This document shows positions 15,677 through 24,059 of a DNA stretch of 64,000 nucleotides, in pieces. Position 1 is the stretch's first letter. Each line of letters begins with the position of its first letter. The stretch spans positions 930,001 to 994,000 of the forward strand of contig NZ_CP031598.1 in the NCBI RefSeq assembly GCF_008728195.1, read 5' to 3'. The notes under the pieces are model-generated. The model did no database searches, was not told the origin of the DNA, and saw nothing but the letters and a program-made list of their open reading frames with translations. The DNA comes from Roseovarius indicus. GTDB lineage: Bacteria > Pseudomonadota > Alphaproteobacteria > Rhodobacterales > Rhodobacteraceae. Made by a program: the position numbers and the translations under genes.

Positions 15677-17592
15677 CCTTTTCGCTTGTCGCAACAGGCC
15701 GCCGGCGCACTTTTGCAAGTGCGCCGGCAAAAATCCAGACGGTCCTGGCGGCTGCCTTTGCCGTCTGGGTGATCTACGCCAACCTTTTCGTGATCTCGGA
15801 TCCGCTGGTTCTGGGCATCCTGTTCGTGTCGGGCATCCTGACGCTGCTGTTCCCGTCGATCGGGCATTCGCCCAATGCGTCGAACACTCCGACCATTCTT
15901 GACTGGGCGCTGTCGGCGCTGAGCCTTGCGGCGGGTATTTTCTTTTTCTTCAACGCCGAGGTGATCTCGAACCGGATTTCGCTGCTCAATCCGTTCACCG
16001 GGCCGCAGTTCTTTTTCGGGACGTCCATCCTTCTGCTGACGCTGGAGGCGACGCGCCGCACGACCGGTGCCGGGCTGACCGGCATCGTGGTTCTGTTCCT
16101 GCTGTATAACTGGTTCGGCTACCTGCTGCCGCCGCCTTTCGGGCACGGGATCGACGAGTTTTCCTATCTGCTCGATATCCTTGTCTTCACCACCGATGGC
16201 GTGTTCGGCGTGCCGGTGCAGGTGGTGGCGAGTTATGTCTTCCTGTTCGTGATGTTCGGCACGCTGCTGGCCAAGGCCGGGGGCGGGGGGTTCTTCTTCG
16301 ACCTCGCCTCGGCCGCGACGGGCAACAGCCGGGGCGGGCCGGCCAAGGTGGCTGTCATCTCGTCCGGGCTTTACGGCACGATGTCAGGCAGCCCGACATC
16401 GGACGTGGTGGCGACCGGATCGATCACCATTCCGATCATGAAGCGGCTGGGCTATTCCAAGCGGTTTTCGGGCGGTGTGGAGGTTGCGGCCTCGACCGGG
16501 GGCAGTGCGATGCCGCCGATCATGGGGTCGGCCGCGTTCATCCTGGCCGAGTATACAGGGACGCCCTATCGCGAGGTGGTCTATGCCGCGCTGGTGCCGG
16601 CGATGCTGTATTACGTGGGCGTGTTCCTGCAGGTGCATCTGCGGGCGGTGCGCGAGGATCTGCGGCCCTATTCGGGAGAGATCCCGACGCTGAAGTCGAC
16701 CTTCGGGTTCGGCTGGCCGTTCCTCATTCCGATCGGGATCATCATCGGTGTGCTGATTGCCGGGTATTCGCCGGTCTTCACCGCTGGGGCCGGGGCGCTG
16801 GCCGTGGTGCTGGCGACGCTGCTGTCGAAACGGACGCGGATGAGCCCGTGGGACGTGATCGATGCGCTGGGCGAGACGACGCTGAGGATCCTGCCGGTGG
16901 CGGGGGCCTGTGCGGCCGCGGGGCTGGTGATCGGCGGGCTGTCGATGACGGGGCTCGGTATGAAGGCCGCGAACGTGATCATCGAGATTTCCGGCGGCGA
17001 GGCGTTCCTGACGCTGTTGCTGGCGGCGGTGGTGACGATCATCCTTGGCCTCGGGATGCCGACGCCCTCGGCCTATATCCTGGCGGCCGTGCTGGTGGGG
17101 CCGGCGCTGACGAAGATCGGGTTCCCGATCCTCGAGAGCCACATGTTCCTGCTGTATTACGCGATCCTGTCGGCGCTGACGCCACCCATTGCGGTGGCCG
17201 CCCTGGCGGCGGCGGCGATTGCGGACGAGGACCCGTTCTCGATCGCGTTCGAGGCGGTAAGGCTGGCGGCCGTGGGGTTCGTGATGCCGTTCGTGTTCAT
17301 CTGGAACCCGGCCATCCTTGGGCAGGGCACGGGGCTCGAGATCGCGCTGGTCGCGGTGGGCGGCTTCGTGGGGGCCTGTGCCATCGCGGTGTCGTTCGAG
17401 TGGTTCCGGCTGAAGACGAGCGGGCGGTCGTCGCTGCCGATGAAGGTGCTGTTGCCGCTGGGCGGAGCCGCTGCCGTGGCGCCGAACCTTTACGTCTCGG
17501 TGGCCGGGATCATCGCCACGGTGGCGATGTTCGTGATCGTGTACATGGCCGCGTCGAAGGGGGTCGGCAAGGAGGCCGAGCCCGGCGAGTAG
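15673..17592 (+). CDS. TRAP transporter permease, 4TM/12TM fusion
   Basis: A 639-residue inner-membrane protein joining the small (DctQ-like) and large (DctM-like) TRAP subunits, as is usual with TAXI receptors. It is rich in hydrophobic helices. The large-subunit signatures are present, for example SGSPTSDVVATGSITIPIMK, GGSAMPPIMGSAAF and GLGMPTPSAYILAAVLVGPAL. Translation starts at GTG 15673, four bases inside the receptor gene (GTGA), a typical coupled start. It uses the ion gradient rather than ATP. Confidence 0.9.
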   Translation: MTFSLVATGRRRTFASAPAKIQTVLAAAFAVWVIYANLFVISDPLVLGILFVSGILTLLFPSIGHSPNASNTPTILDWALSALSLAAGIFFFFNAEVISNRISLLNPFTGPQFFFGTSILLLTLEATRRTTGAGLTGIVVLFLLYNWFGYLLPPPFGHGIDEFSYLLDILVFTTDGVFGVPVQVVASYVFLFVMFGTLLAKAGGGGFFFDLASAATGNSRGGPAKVAVISSGLYGTMSGSPTSDVVATGSITIPIMKRLGYSKRFSGGVEVAASTGGSAMPPIMGSAAFILAEYTGTPYREVVYAALVPAMLYYVGVFLQVHLRAVREDLRPYSGEIPTLKSTFGFGWPFLIPIGIIIGVLIAGYSPVFTAGAGALAVVLATLLSKRTRMSPWDVIDALGETTLRILPVAGACAAAGLVIGGLSMTGLGMKAANVIIEISGGEAFLTLLLAAVVTIILGLGMPTPSAYILAAVLVGPALTKIGFPILESHMFLLYYAILSALTPPIAVAALAAAAIADEDPFSIAFEAVRLAAVGFVMPFVFIWNPAILGQGTGLEIALVAVGGFVGACAIAVSFEWFRLKTSGRSSLPMKVLLPLGGAAAVAPNLYVSVAGIIATVAMFVIVYMAASKGVGKEAEPGE

Positions 17593-17607
17593 TGCCTGAG
17601 AAGATGA

Positions 17608-17637
17608 CCTCTTCCGCCGGGGTGCCGGCGGGAGAGG
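17608..17637. terminator. Bidirectional terminator-like hairpin between convergent genes
   Basis: CCTCT-T-CCGCCGG pairs with CCGGCGG-G-AGAGG around a four-base loop, giving 12 G/C-rich base pairs. It fills the 46-base gap between the TRAP permease (ends 17592) and the convergent gene that ends at 17639. There is no U-tract on either strand. Confidence 0.55.
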
Positions 17638-17638
17638 A

Positions 17639-18205
17639 TCACGAGGTGAGCCAGCCCTGAAGGCGGCGGGAGAGCCACGGGACGATGAACGCCGTGGTCA
17701 GGCCGGTCAGGATGAAGGCCACGATGAACAGCCCGAGCGCCTGTGGCAGCAGGCTGGTGACGGGCTTGAGCAATGCCACCAGAAGGACAAGGGCGGGGTA
17801 GACCGCCAGCATGCTGAGCAGCCAGCGCTTCCAGAGCGGCGGGGCTTTCGGCGTGCTGGGCATGGTGCCGATGGGGCGGAACCAGATGTTGGAGCCCGCC
17901 GCCTGTTCGCGGGAGATGTCGGTGATGGCGAGCTCTTCGATGCCGCCCAAGAGTTCCTGCCGTTCCTTCGAGGCGCGCCATTTCTCGAGCGCCTCGACAC
18001 TGTCGAACCGGGCGAGGCTGTAATAGTCGGTGCCCAGCCCGCCATCACGGCGGATGGTGTCGAGGCTGCGGAATCCCTCGGCCTGTTCGAGGCGCTGGTG
18101 CAGGGCGTGAAGCTTATCGGCGCAGAGATCGGCATCGGCATGGCGGACACGGAGAGCCACCAGGAGGCAGCCGGCTGGGTCATCTATGACGCGTGCGCTC
18201 ATCAT
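17639..18205 (-). CDS. Antibiotic-biosynthesis-monooxygenase (ABM) domain protein with two membrane helices
   Basis: A 188-residue protein. Residues 1-100 form a small ABM/dimeric alpha-beta-barrel domain (SLARFDSVEALEKWRASKERQELL is typical). Two hydrophobic helices follow at about 127-147 and 152-172. Proteins of this layout are known from genome annotation but have no established function; a haem or quinone-related role is only conjectural. It stands alone at the edge of the second catabolic locus, convergent with the TAXI permease. Start at Met1 (18205) or Met2. Confidence 0.78.
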   Translation of the reverse strand: MMSARVIDDPAGCLLVALRVRHADADLCADKLHALHQRLEQAEGFRSLDTIRRDGGLGTDYYSLARFDSVEALEKWRASKERQELLGGIEELAITDISREQAAGSNIWFRPIGTMPSTPKAPPLWKRWLLSMLAVYPALVLLVALLKPVTSLLPQALGLFIVAFILTGLTTAFIVPWLSRRLQGWLTS

Positions 18206-18352
18206 GCTCCTCGATCCAGTATTCCATTTGGTTTGCGGTGGTTTCGGCTATGGCACGGGTTGAACGGTTTGTATAGGCTCCGGCGGGTTTTATCGGGGGA
18301 TATCCGTGAGTTCGCCCCTCATTGGCGCGCTTTGTCGCAGGCCGTGGCGGGG

Positions 18353-19288
18353 TTATGGGCCCATGCGCGACAGGGCGAGGAGGGCGACGCCCGCGAAGGC
18401 CAGCAGCGAGGCCAGGATGAACGCCGCGCCGGGGCGCGGTTCGGTCTTGAAGACGAAGGCCGCGAGCCATGCGGCGAAGAACATCTCGATGGAGCCGATG
18501 ATGGCGACGGCGGTGACGCTGGTGAAGGTCAGGGCAACGAATTGCAGGATCTGTCCGAGCGAGATGGCGGCCGCCGCAAGGACGTGCCAGCGGCCGGGTT
18601 TGCGGAAGAGCGAGCGGATGCTGTCGCGGTAGCCGGCGCTGAAGGGGGCGGCGACGGCGTACCAGACCATGCCGGTGACCGCGCCGATGAAGGCGCCGGC
18701 CAACGGGTCGGGCAGCCATGTCATGGCGATCTTGCGGGTGACATAGGCGCCGCCATAGCTGGCCGAGGAGGCGACGGAGAGCGCGCGGCCCTTGAGCTGG
18801 TCGGCCGGTGTGCGGGGGGTGTGGGGGCTGCTGGCGGCCGCGTGGTTGGGGTTGGCGATGAAGCTGATGGCGACGCCCGAGAAGACGAACAGGAAGGCAA
18901 GCAGGATGCCGGCGGTGATGACCTCGCCCAGGAAGAGCACGGCGAGGCCGGCGGCGAAGACCGGGATCAGGCGGCGGGTGAGGCCGACCTCGATGGCGCT
19001 GGTCAGTTCGATGGAGCGGAAATAGAACAGCCGCCCCAGCACGGTGGCGAGGATGCCGGCGAGGGCGAAGACGGCGATGCCGGCCCAGAGGCCGGCGCCC
19101 GCGGGCGGAAGAGCGGGGCCGATGAAAAGCCAGAGGCCGCCCGAGAAAGCCGCCGTCAGCATGATCGACAGCAGCACGGCGCCGCCGCGCCCGCCGCCCG
19201 CGCGGGCGTTCTTGGTGACGGCCACGGAGCTGAAGCCATAGCAGAGCGCCGCCAGCGTGGCGCAGAGTTCACCGATGAGAGGGATCAT
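18353..19288 (-). CDS. EamA-family (DMT superfamily) permease
   Basis: A 311-residue inner-membrane protein with about ten hydrophobic helices forming two EamA repeats. It probably exports or imports a small metabolite; the substrate cannot be read from the sequence. It is the last gene of the minus-strand operon CoA transferase - citryl-CoA-lyase-like - IclR - EamA, 23 bases behind the IclR stop. Confidence 0.85.
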   Translation of the reverse strand: MIPLIGELCATLAALCYGFSSVAVTKNARAGGGRGGAVLLSIMLTAAFSGGLWLFIGPALPPAGAGLWAGIAVFALAGILATVLGRLFYFRSIELTSAIEVGLTRRLIPVFAAGLAVLFLGEVITAGILLAFLFVFSGVAISFIANPNHAAASSPHTPRTPADQLKGRALSVASSASYGGAYVTRKIAMTWLPDPLAGAFIGAVTGMVWYAVAAPFSAGYRDSIRSLFRKPGRWHVLAAAAISLGQILQFVALTFTSVTAVAIIGSIEMFFAAWLAAFVFKTEPRPGAAFILASLLAFAGVALLALSRMGP

Positions 19289-19311
19289 GCGGCGAGGGTC
19301 ACGGGCAGAGC

Positions 19312-20082
19312 TCAGACCTGGGCACGGAGATCCTCGACGAGGTCGCGCAGGTGACCCGCGATCATGTCGGCCTTTTCGGTCATGCGGGGGGTGGGGCCGT
19401 GGACGCCGACGCCAAGATAGCGGTGATGCCCCTTGGGCACCGGGATCAGGGTCGAGATCATCGAGGCATTCCAGTGGGCCGTGGGTTCGCGCAAATCCTT
19501 GGCGTGCAGCACAGAGATATCTGTGCCGCGATGCCGGTCGAGGGTTTCGGAATATTCGGCCTCGGAGAATTTTTCCTCGGCCAGAAGCCCGGCGGTGATG
19601 GTTTTCCGGTAGATCGTCAGGGCATCGGCCAGGGGCGCGCGGCTGAGCATGAGCCAGCCGATGCCGTTCTGGATCATCAGGCGGCGGGAGCCGGTCTTGA
19701 TGTGGGAATTGGTGCCCTCGTAGCGGTGGAGCGATATGAAGTACTCGATATGCACCCCGTCGGGCGCGGCGAGCACGACCGGTTCCTCGGTCAGTTCGCG
19801 CAGTTTGTGCATGGCGTCGAGAACGGTGGTCTGTTCATAGCCGCCGGCCTCCATCCAGTTGGTCAGGCGTGACAGGCGGGTGGCGGGGAAGTAGCGGTGG
19901 GTCGCCTGGTCGAAATCCATGTAGCCCATCGCGACGAGGGTGCGCAGGAGCGCCGTCACGCTGGAGGCCGGGTAGCCGAGCGCGGCGGTGAGTTCGGACA
20001 TGCGCGCGGGTTCGCGATGCTCGGAAAAATACTCGAGAATCTCGATGACGCGCGCGGCGGATTTGACCTTGTCGTGCTGCAT
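19312..20082 (-). CDS. IclR-family transcriptional regulator
   Basis: A 256-residue regulator with an N-terminal winged helix (SAARVIEILEYFSEHREPARMSELTAALGYPASSVTALL) and a C-terminal effector domain. I start it at the ATG at 20082 because GGGGAGG precedes it by seven bases; the frame is open further upstream but without such a signal. IclR proteins often regulate catabolic genes through 14-16-bp palindromes. TTTCACATGGGTGAAA at 22304 and ATTTCGCATATGTGAAAT at 27049 are candidate sites in the two divergent promoters of this locus (inference). Confidence 0.88.
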   Translation of the reverse strand: MQHDKVKSAARVIEILEYFSEHREPARMSELTAALGYPASSVTALLRTLVAMGYMDFDQATHRYFPATRLSRLTNWMEAGGYEQTTVLDAMHKLRELTEEPVVLAAPDGVHIEYFISLHRYEGTNSHIKTGSRRLMIQNGIGWLMLSRAPLADALTIYRKTITAGLLAEEKFSEAEYSETLDRHRGTDISVLHAKDLREPTAHWNASMISTLIPVPKGHHRYLGVGVHGPTPRMTEKADMIAGHLRDLVEDLRAQV

Positions 20083-20164
20083 GCCGGTGCCTCCCCTGCG
20101 GGGAAGCTTAGCCGTTGTGCAGGGTGGGCGGAAGCATGGCTTGCCGCCCCGGGCAAAGGGCGTT

Positions 20165-20920
20165 TCAGGGGCCGGTATAGGCAAATTCATTCTCGACGAG
20201 GGTCCAGATGCGGCGGCCCGATCGGGTTTTCTGTTCCTCGGCGATATGGGCGGTCAGGCCGGCGGCGCGGGAGGTGACGGCGATGGCGCGCATGATCTCG
20301 GGCTGGATGCCGACCTCGAGAAGGAGGGCGCCGATGGCACCGGTGGCGTTGATGGTCAGGTGGCGGCCATAGACGGTGTCGACGGCGGTGCCGAACTCTT
20401 CGAGAAGGCCGATGGCGTGGCCCGTGGCGCCGGCCTCGCGGGCGACCTGGAAGAGGCGGGGCGTGCGGGGGTCGTCGGGCTTGTGCTGGGGGTGGCCGAA
20501 GCCCGGAAGGGGGCGGCGTTCCTGACGGTAGGCGGTGGCGGTGTCGTGGCACCATTGGGCCTTGTCGTCGGCTGCGAGCCCTTCCTGCAGGAGGCGGCCG
20601 CAGCCTTCCATCGTGCCGGCGAAGACATCGCCCACGCAGGTGAGGCCCGAGGCCATGGCGATCTGCAACTGGTCGGGGTTCGAATCCGCCACCAGGCGCG
20701 AGACGATGGCGTGGGGTGTAAGCCCGTGTTCCATCAGGGTGATGAGGCAGGCGTCGAAGATCTGCCGTTCCCAGGGTTCGGGGAAGCGGCCGGTCATCAG
20801 CAGGTACATGGTTTCGGCGAAGTCGCGCTTGCCGAGGATGTCGGTCATGAGGTCCTGCCCGCGCCAGCGGATTTCGGTTTCGGTGGTCTGGGAGATTTCG
20901 GTGGTGAGCTTGTCGGACAT
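20165..20920 (-). CDS. Citrate synthase-fold protein, citryl-CoA lyase-like
   Basis: A short (251 residues) member of the citrate synthase superfamily, much smaller than true citrate synthases (about 430). It has the His motif LMEHGLTPHAI and the GFGHPQHKPDDPRTPRLF segment seen in citryl-CoA lyases. The likely chemistry is aldol cleavage or condensation of a citryl-CoA-type thioester. The neighbouring class III CoA transferase (12 bases upstream) could make that thioester. The actual substrate is unknown. Confidence 0.78.
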   Translation of the reverse strand: MSDKLTTEISQTTETEIRWRGQDLMTDILGKRDFAETMYLLMTGRFPEPWERQIFDACLITLMEHGLTPHAIVSRLVADSNPDQLQIAMASGLTCVGDVFAGTMEGCGRLLQEGLAADDKAQWCHDTATAYRQERRPLPGFGHPQHKPDDPRTPRLFQVAREAGATGHAIGLLEEFGTAVDTVYGRHLTINATGAIGALLLEVGIQPEIMRAIAVTSRAAGLTAHIAEEQKTRSGRRIWTLVENEFAYTGP

Positions 20921-20932
20921 TGCGGGGCCTGC

Positions 20933-22066
20933 CTATGGCTTGTCGAGGTAAGTGGAGCGGTCTTCGCCGAGAAGCGGCGGGGCGCGGCGGACGGGAGGGC
21001 GCTCTCCGTCAAAGCGGATGGGGGAGTTGATGACGGTGTAATCGTTGCCGTCGCCGGCGTGGGTGCGGGTGAAGGTGCCCATGTGGCGGACCTGTTCGTT
21101 TTCCGGCACCTCCTGCGTGGTGAGGGCCGGGGCGAAGGGGACGTCGTTGTCGGAAAGGCGCTGGGACCAGTCGGCGAGGGTTCGGGTCAGGAAGATGTCG
21201 GAGAGGGTGTCCTGCAGGGCGGTGTAGTTGTCGTAGCGGTCCTGCCGGGTTTCGAAGCGCGGGTCGGCGGCGAGGGCGGGGTCGCCGATGGCGGTGACCA
21301 GCGCCTCCCAGAATTTGACGGCCGAGGAGAGGTGGATGGTGAGGACGCGGTCATCGGCGCAGGTCATGGCATAGCTTTGCGAGGCGCGGACGCGGGTGAG
21401 GCGGTCGACCTTGTGGCCGTCATCGGCCATGGCGAAGCTGTCGGGGGTGAAGGCAATGGAGGCCTCGAGCATGTTGACCTCGACCCGGCGGTTGGGTTGG
21501 CCGCGTTCACGGCCGAGGAGGGCGCCGAGGATGCCATGGGCCGCCGTCATGCCCGAGACGTTGTCGGATGTGGTGGGGCCCGAGACGCCGGGGGCGTCGG
21601 GGTCGACCTTGAGGTGGGCGATGCCGGAGAGGGCGAGCGCGACGGTGTCGTAGGCGGGGCGGGCGGCGTAGGGGCCGTCGGTGCCGAAGCCGGTGATGGA
21701 GCAGTAGACGAGTTGCGGATAGTCGCGGGCGATGGTTTCGGCTGAGAGGCCGAGCCTGTCCATCACCCCGGGGCGGAAGTTCTCGACCAGCACGTCGGCG
21801 GTTTCGAGAAGGCTGCGGAGGTGTGCCAGGTCGGCCTCGTCGCGGAGGTTGAGGGTCACGCTGGCCTTGCCCTTGTTGTAGGCGCGGAAATGGGGGGCGT
21901 AGTTGCCGCCCATGAAGGCGCGGAAGGGGTCGCCCTCGGGACGCTCGACCTTGATGACCTCGGCGCCCATCTCGGCCAGGATCGAGGCGGCGAGGGGGGC
22001 GGTGATCATGGTGCCGATCTCGATCACGCGGATTCCGTCGAGGGGAAGGGGCATGGGGTCGGGCAT
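20933..22066 (-). CDS. Class III (CaiB/FRC family) CoA transferase
   Basis: A 377-residue enzyme that moves CoA between carboxylic acids. Family features: the N-terminus GIRVIEIGTMITAPLAASILAE, the nucleophile region ARPAYDTVALALSG with the conserved Asp, and NMLEASIAF. I choose the ATG at 22066, with GGAGGA nine bases upstream, not the longer open frame to 22174. It is the first gene of the minus-strand operon and presumably activates the compound processed by the citryl-CoA-lyase-like enzyme and, on the other side of the divergent promoter, the atypical hydroxyacyl-CoA dehydrogenase. Confidence 0.88.
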   Translation of the reverse strand: MPDPMPLPLDGIRVIEIGTMITAPLAASILAEMGAEVIKVERPEGDPFRAFMGGNYAPHFRAYNKGKASVTLNLRDEADLAHLRSLLETADVLVENFRPGVMDRLGLSAETIARDYPQLVYCSITGFGTDGPYAARPAYDTVALALSGIAHLKVDPDAPGVSGPTTSDNVSGMTAAHGILGALLGRERGQPNRRVEVNMLEASIAFTPDSFAMADDGHKVDRLTRVRASQSYAMTCADDRVLTIHLSSAVKFWEALVTAIGDPALAADPRFETRQDRYDNYTALQDTLSDIFLTRTLADWSQRLSDNDVPFAPALTTQEVPENEQVRHMGTFTRTHAGDGNDYTVINSPIRFDGERPPVRRAPPLLGEDRSTYLDKP

Positions 22067-22429
22067 GGTCGGGTGTCCTCCGGTGTTGGCAGGGCCCCCG
22101 GGGCGTCTTGTCGCGCGTTTTCTGGCAGGGGCCGAGTAGGCGGAAAGGCTTCCACAGAACCGGGGGTCCGTCAACTTGGCGGGGTAGGCGGAGTGTGGGG
22201 TGGCTGCGTTGTCATGGGGGGATTTTATTCATTTGAGGCAGTGATTTAGTGGGTTCCGAGAGATGGTCGGCATGGTTGGGCGAGAGGGTGCCGAGGGGGC
22301 AGATTTCACATGGGTGAAAACTCCGGTTCCGGCCACCTGCGATGTTGACAGGGGCCGGTCACCTGCAATGCTCGACCGGGTTGCCGCCCGCCGGAGAGCC
22401 GGCGGCACGGACCGGAGAGGGAGGACAGC
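22067..22429. other. 363-base divergent regulatory gap
   Basis: No gene is visible between the CoA transferase and the dehydrogenase. It contains an IclR-type palindrome at 22304-22319 and a 16-base direct repeat with 14 matches, CCGGCCACCTGCGATG (22329-22344) and CCGGTCACCTGCAATG (22355-22370), period 26. An AT-richer stretch lies at 22217-22250. Confidence 0.6.
22304..22319. promoter_or_regulatory. Palindrome TTTCACATGGGTGAAA, candidate IclR operator
   Basis: Six-base arms TTTCAC/GTGAAA around a four-base centre. It matches the palindrome at 27050-27065 in 13 of 16 positions. The two sites stand before the two divergent transcription start regions of the same locus that encodes an IclR regulator. 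Confidence 0.5.
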
Positions 22430-23416
22430 ATGACCGAGACGGGCTTCGATATCGCACCGCCGCCGAAGGGCGGGCGCATCTGTGTCGTGGGCGCGGGCTT
22501 CATGGGCTGCGTGATCGCGACGCTTTATGCCCATCACGGCTATGAGGTGGTTCTGTGCGACATGCAGCAAGACTTGCTGGACAGCTTTGCCGAGCGGGCG
22601 AGGCCGATTGCGGCGACGTTTACGAAGGAGGCCTCGGAGGTCGAGGCGATGCTTGGGAAGGTGTCGACCGAGGCCGATCTGAAGGCGGCGGTTCAGGGCG
22701 CGTTCCTGGTGCATGAGGCGGTGCAGGAGGTTCTGGAGACGAAGCAGGATGTGTTCGGCCAACTGGATGAAATCTGCCCCGACAATGTTGTGCTGGCGTC
22801 GAATACCTCGTCGCTGCTGATTTCGGATATTGCCGAGAAGGTCACGCACAAGGGGCGGGTGCTGGGCATTCACTATATCACGCCCGGGCATATCATCCCG
22901 GTAATCGAGATCATCCATTCGGATTTCACGCCCGAGGGGCTGGTTGCGTGGGGGCGGGCATTTGTCGAGAGCATCGAGCATGTCGGCGTGGCATGCCCCG
23001 AGCGACCGGGGTTCCTGATCAACAAGATCCAGTTCGCGATGCTGACCGAGATCTACCGGCTGGTGGACGAGGGGCTGGCGACAAGGGACGATATCGATGC
23101 CGCCGTGCGGCTGAGCATCGGGCCGAGGCTGGCGCTTTGGGGGCCCTTGTTGACGGAAGACCTGATCGTGTCGAAGAAGACGGCGCTGGCGGTGACGGAC
23201 TCGCTTTACAAGCAGACCGGCGACGAGAATTACAAGGGCCGCCCCGCGTTGCGCGAGCTGGCGGAGGCGGGCCACCTGGGCGCGATGACCGGGCAGGGGT
23301 GGTACACCTTCGAGGGCGAATATGACGAGACCGTCGAGGAGCGGGACCGGCAGCTTTCGAACCTGCTGGAATGGTTGCAGGATCGTGACCCGGTGACGCG
23401 GCTGAAGGTGCGGTAG
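22430..23416 (+). CDS. Atypical 3-hydroxyacyl-CoA dehydrogenase-family oxidoreductase
   Basis: A 328-residue NAD-dependent dehydrogenase. The N-terminal Rossmann domain begins GGRICVVGAGFMGCVIA, and the C-terminal helical domain contains the RPGFLINKIQ segment. The usual HFFNP catalytic motif reads HYITP: the His is kept, but the Asn is replaced by Thr. This makes a standard fatty-acid role less likely and a carnitine- or gulonate-dehydrogenase-like role possible. GGGAGGA precedes the ATG at 22430. It is divergent from the CoA transferase operon and convergent with the isochorismatase-fold gene. Confidence 0.85.
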   Translation: MTETGFDIAPPPKGGRICVVGAGFMGCVIATLYAHHGYEVVLCDMQQDLLDSFAERARPIAATFTKEASEVEAMLGKVSTEADLKAAVQGAFLVHEAVQEVLETKQDVFGQLDEICPDNVVLASNTSSLLISDIAEKVTHKGRVLGIHYITPGHIIPVIEIIHSDFTPEGLVAWGRAFVESIEHVGVACPERPGFLINKIQFAMLTEIYRLVDEGLATRDDIDAAVRLSIGPRLALWGPLLTEDLIVSKKTALAVTDSLYKQTGDENYKGRPALRELAEAGHLGAMTGQGWYTFEGEYDETVEERDRQLSNLLEWLQDRDPVTRLKVR

Positions 23417-23425
23417 GGGCGGGTT

Positions 23426-24037
23426 TTAGCCCGCGTTCCAGCCGCGCAGCTTCTGGATGACAGTCTCGGTGGCTTCGAGATCGGCGTATTTGGCGCCGAG
23501 ATCGGCGAGCGACTGGTCGTGGGCGTCCTGCCAGCGGTCGCCCACCGCATCCTCGACCACGATGGGGCGGAAACCGAGCTGGATGGCGTCGACGGCGGTG
23601 GCGCGGATGCAGCCGCTGGTGCTGAGCCCGCAGATGACCAGTGTGTCGATGCCCGACGAGGTGAGGCGGCTGGCGAGGTCGGTGCCGAAGAAGCAGGAGG
23701 CGTATTTCTTGGTGAGCACCGGGTCGCTGTCGCGGACATCGAGGCGTTTGTCCATCTCGACGCCGTCGCCGCCATCGACGAGATCGCCGAGGCTGCCGAT
23801 TTTCTTCGACCAGAGCCCGGCATCGGAGAGGTCGGCGTTTTCATAGGCGACACGGGTGAACATCACCGGCAGCTTGCCCGCGCGGGCGGCCTCGATGAGC
23901 TTGTTGGCGGCGGTGACGACGGGCGTGGCGTCGCTGCCGAGGGGGCGGTCTGGCTCGGTGAAGGCGCGGGTTATGTCGATCACGAGGAGGAGCGGGTTGC
24001 GGCCCCAGCCGAGGCTTTGTCCGAAGGTTTGGGTCAT
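23426..24037 (-). CDS. Isochorismatase-fold cysteine hydrolase
   Basis: A 203-residue hydrolase with the Asp-Lys-Cys triad: D21 (LLLVIDITRAF), K110/K111 (LTKKYASCF) and C143 (GLSTSGCIRATA). Related proteins hydrolyse amides such as N-carbamoylsarcosine, maleamate or nicotinamide; the SGCIRATA context is typical of the amidohydrolase branch. It forms one minus-strand operon with the TRAP genes dctM, dctQ and dctP upstream, so it probably acts on the imported compound or an early product. Confidence 0.85.
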   Translation of the reverse strand: MTQTFGQSLGWGRNPLLLVIDITRAFTEPDRPLGSDATPVVTAANKLIEAARAGKLPVMFTRVAYENADLSDAGLWSKKIGSLGDLVDGGDGVEMDKRLDVRDSDPVLTKKYASCFFGTDLASRLTSSGIDTLVICGLSTSGCIRATAVDAIQLGFRPIVVEDAVGDRWQDAHDQSLADLGAKYADLEATETVIQKLRGWNAG

Positions 24038-24059
24038 GGCGTGCCTTTGTGCATGGCGG

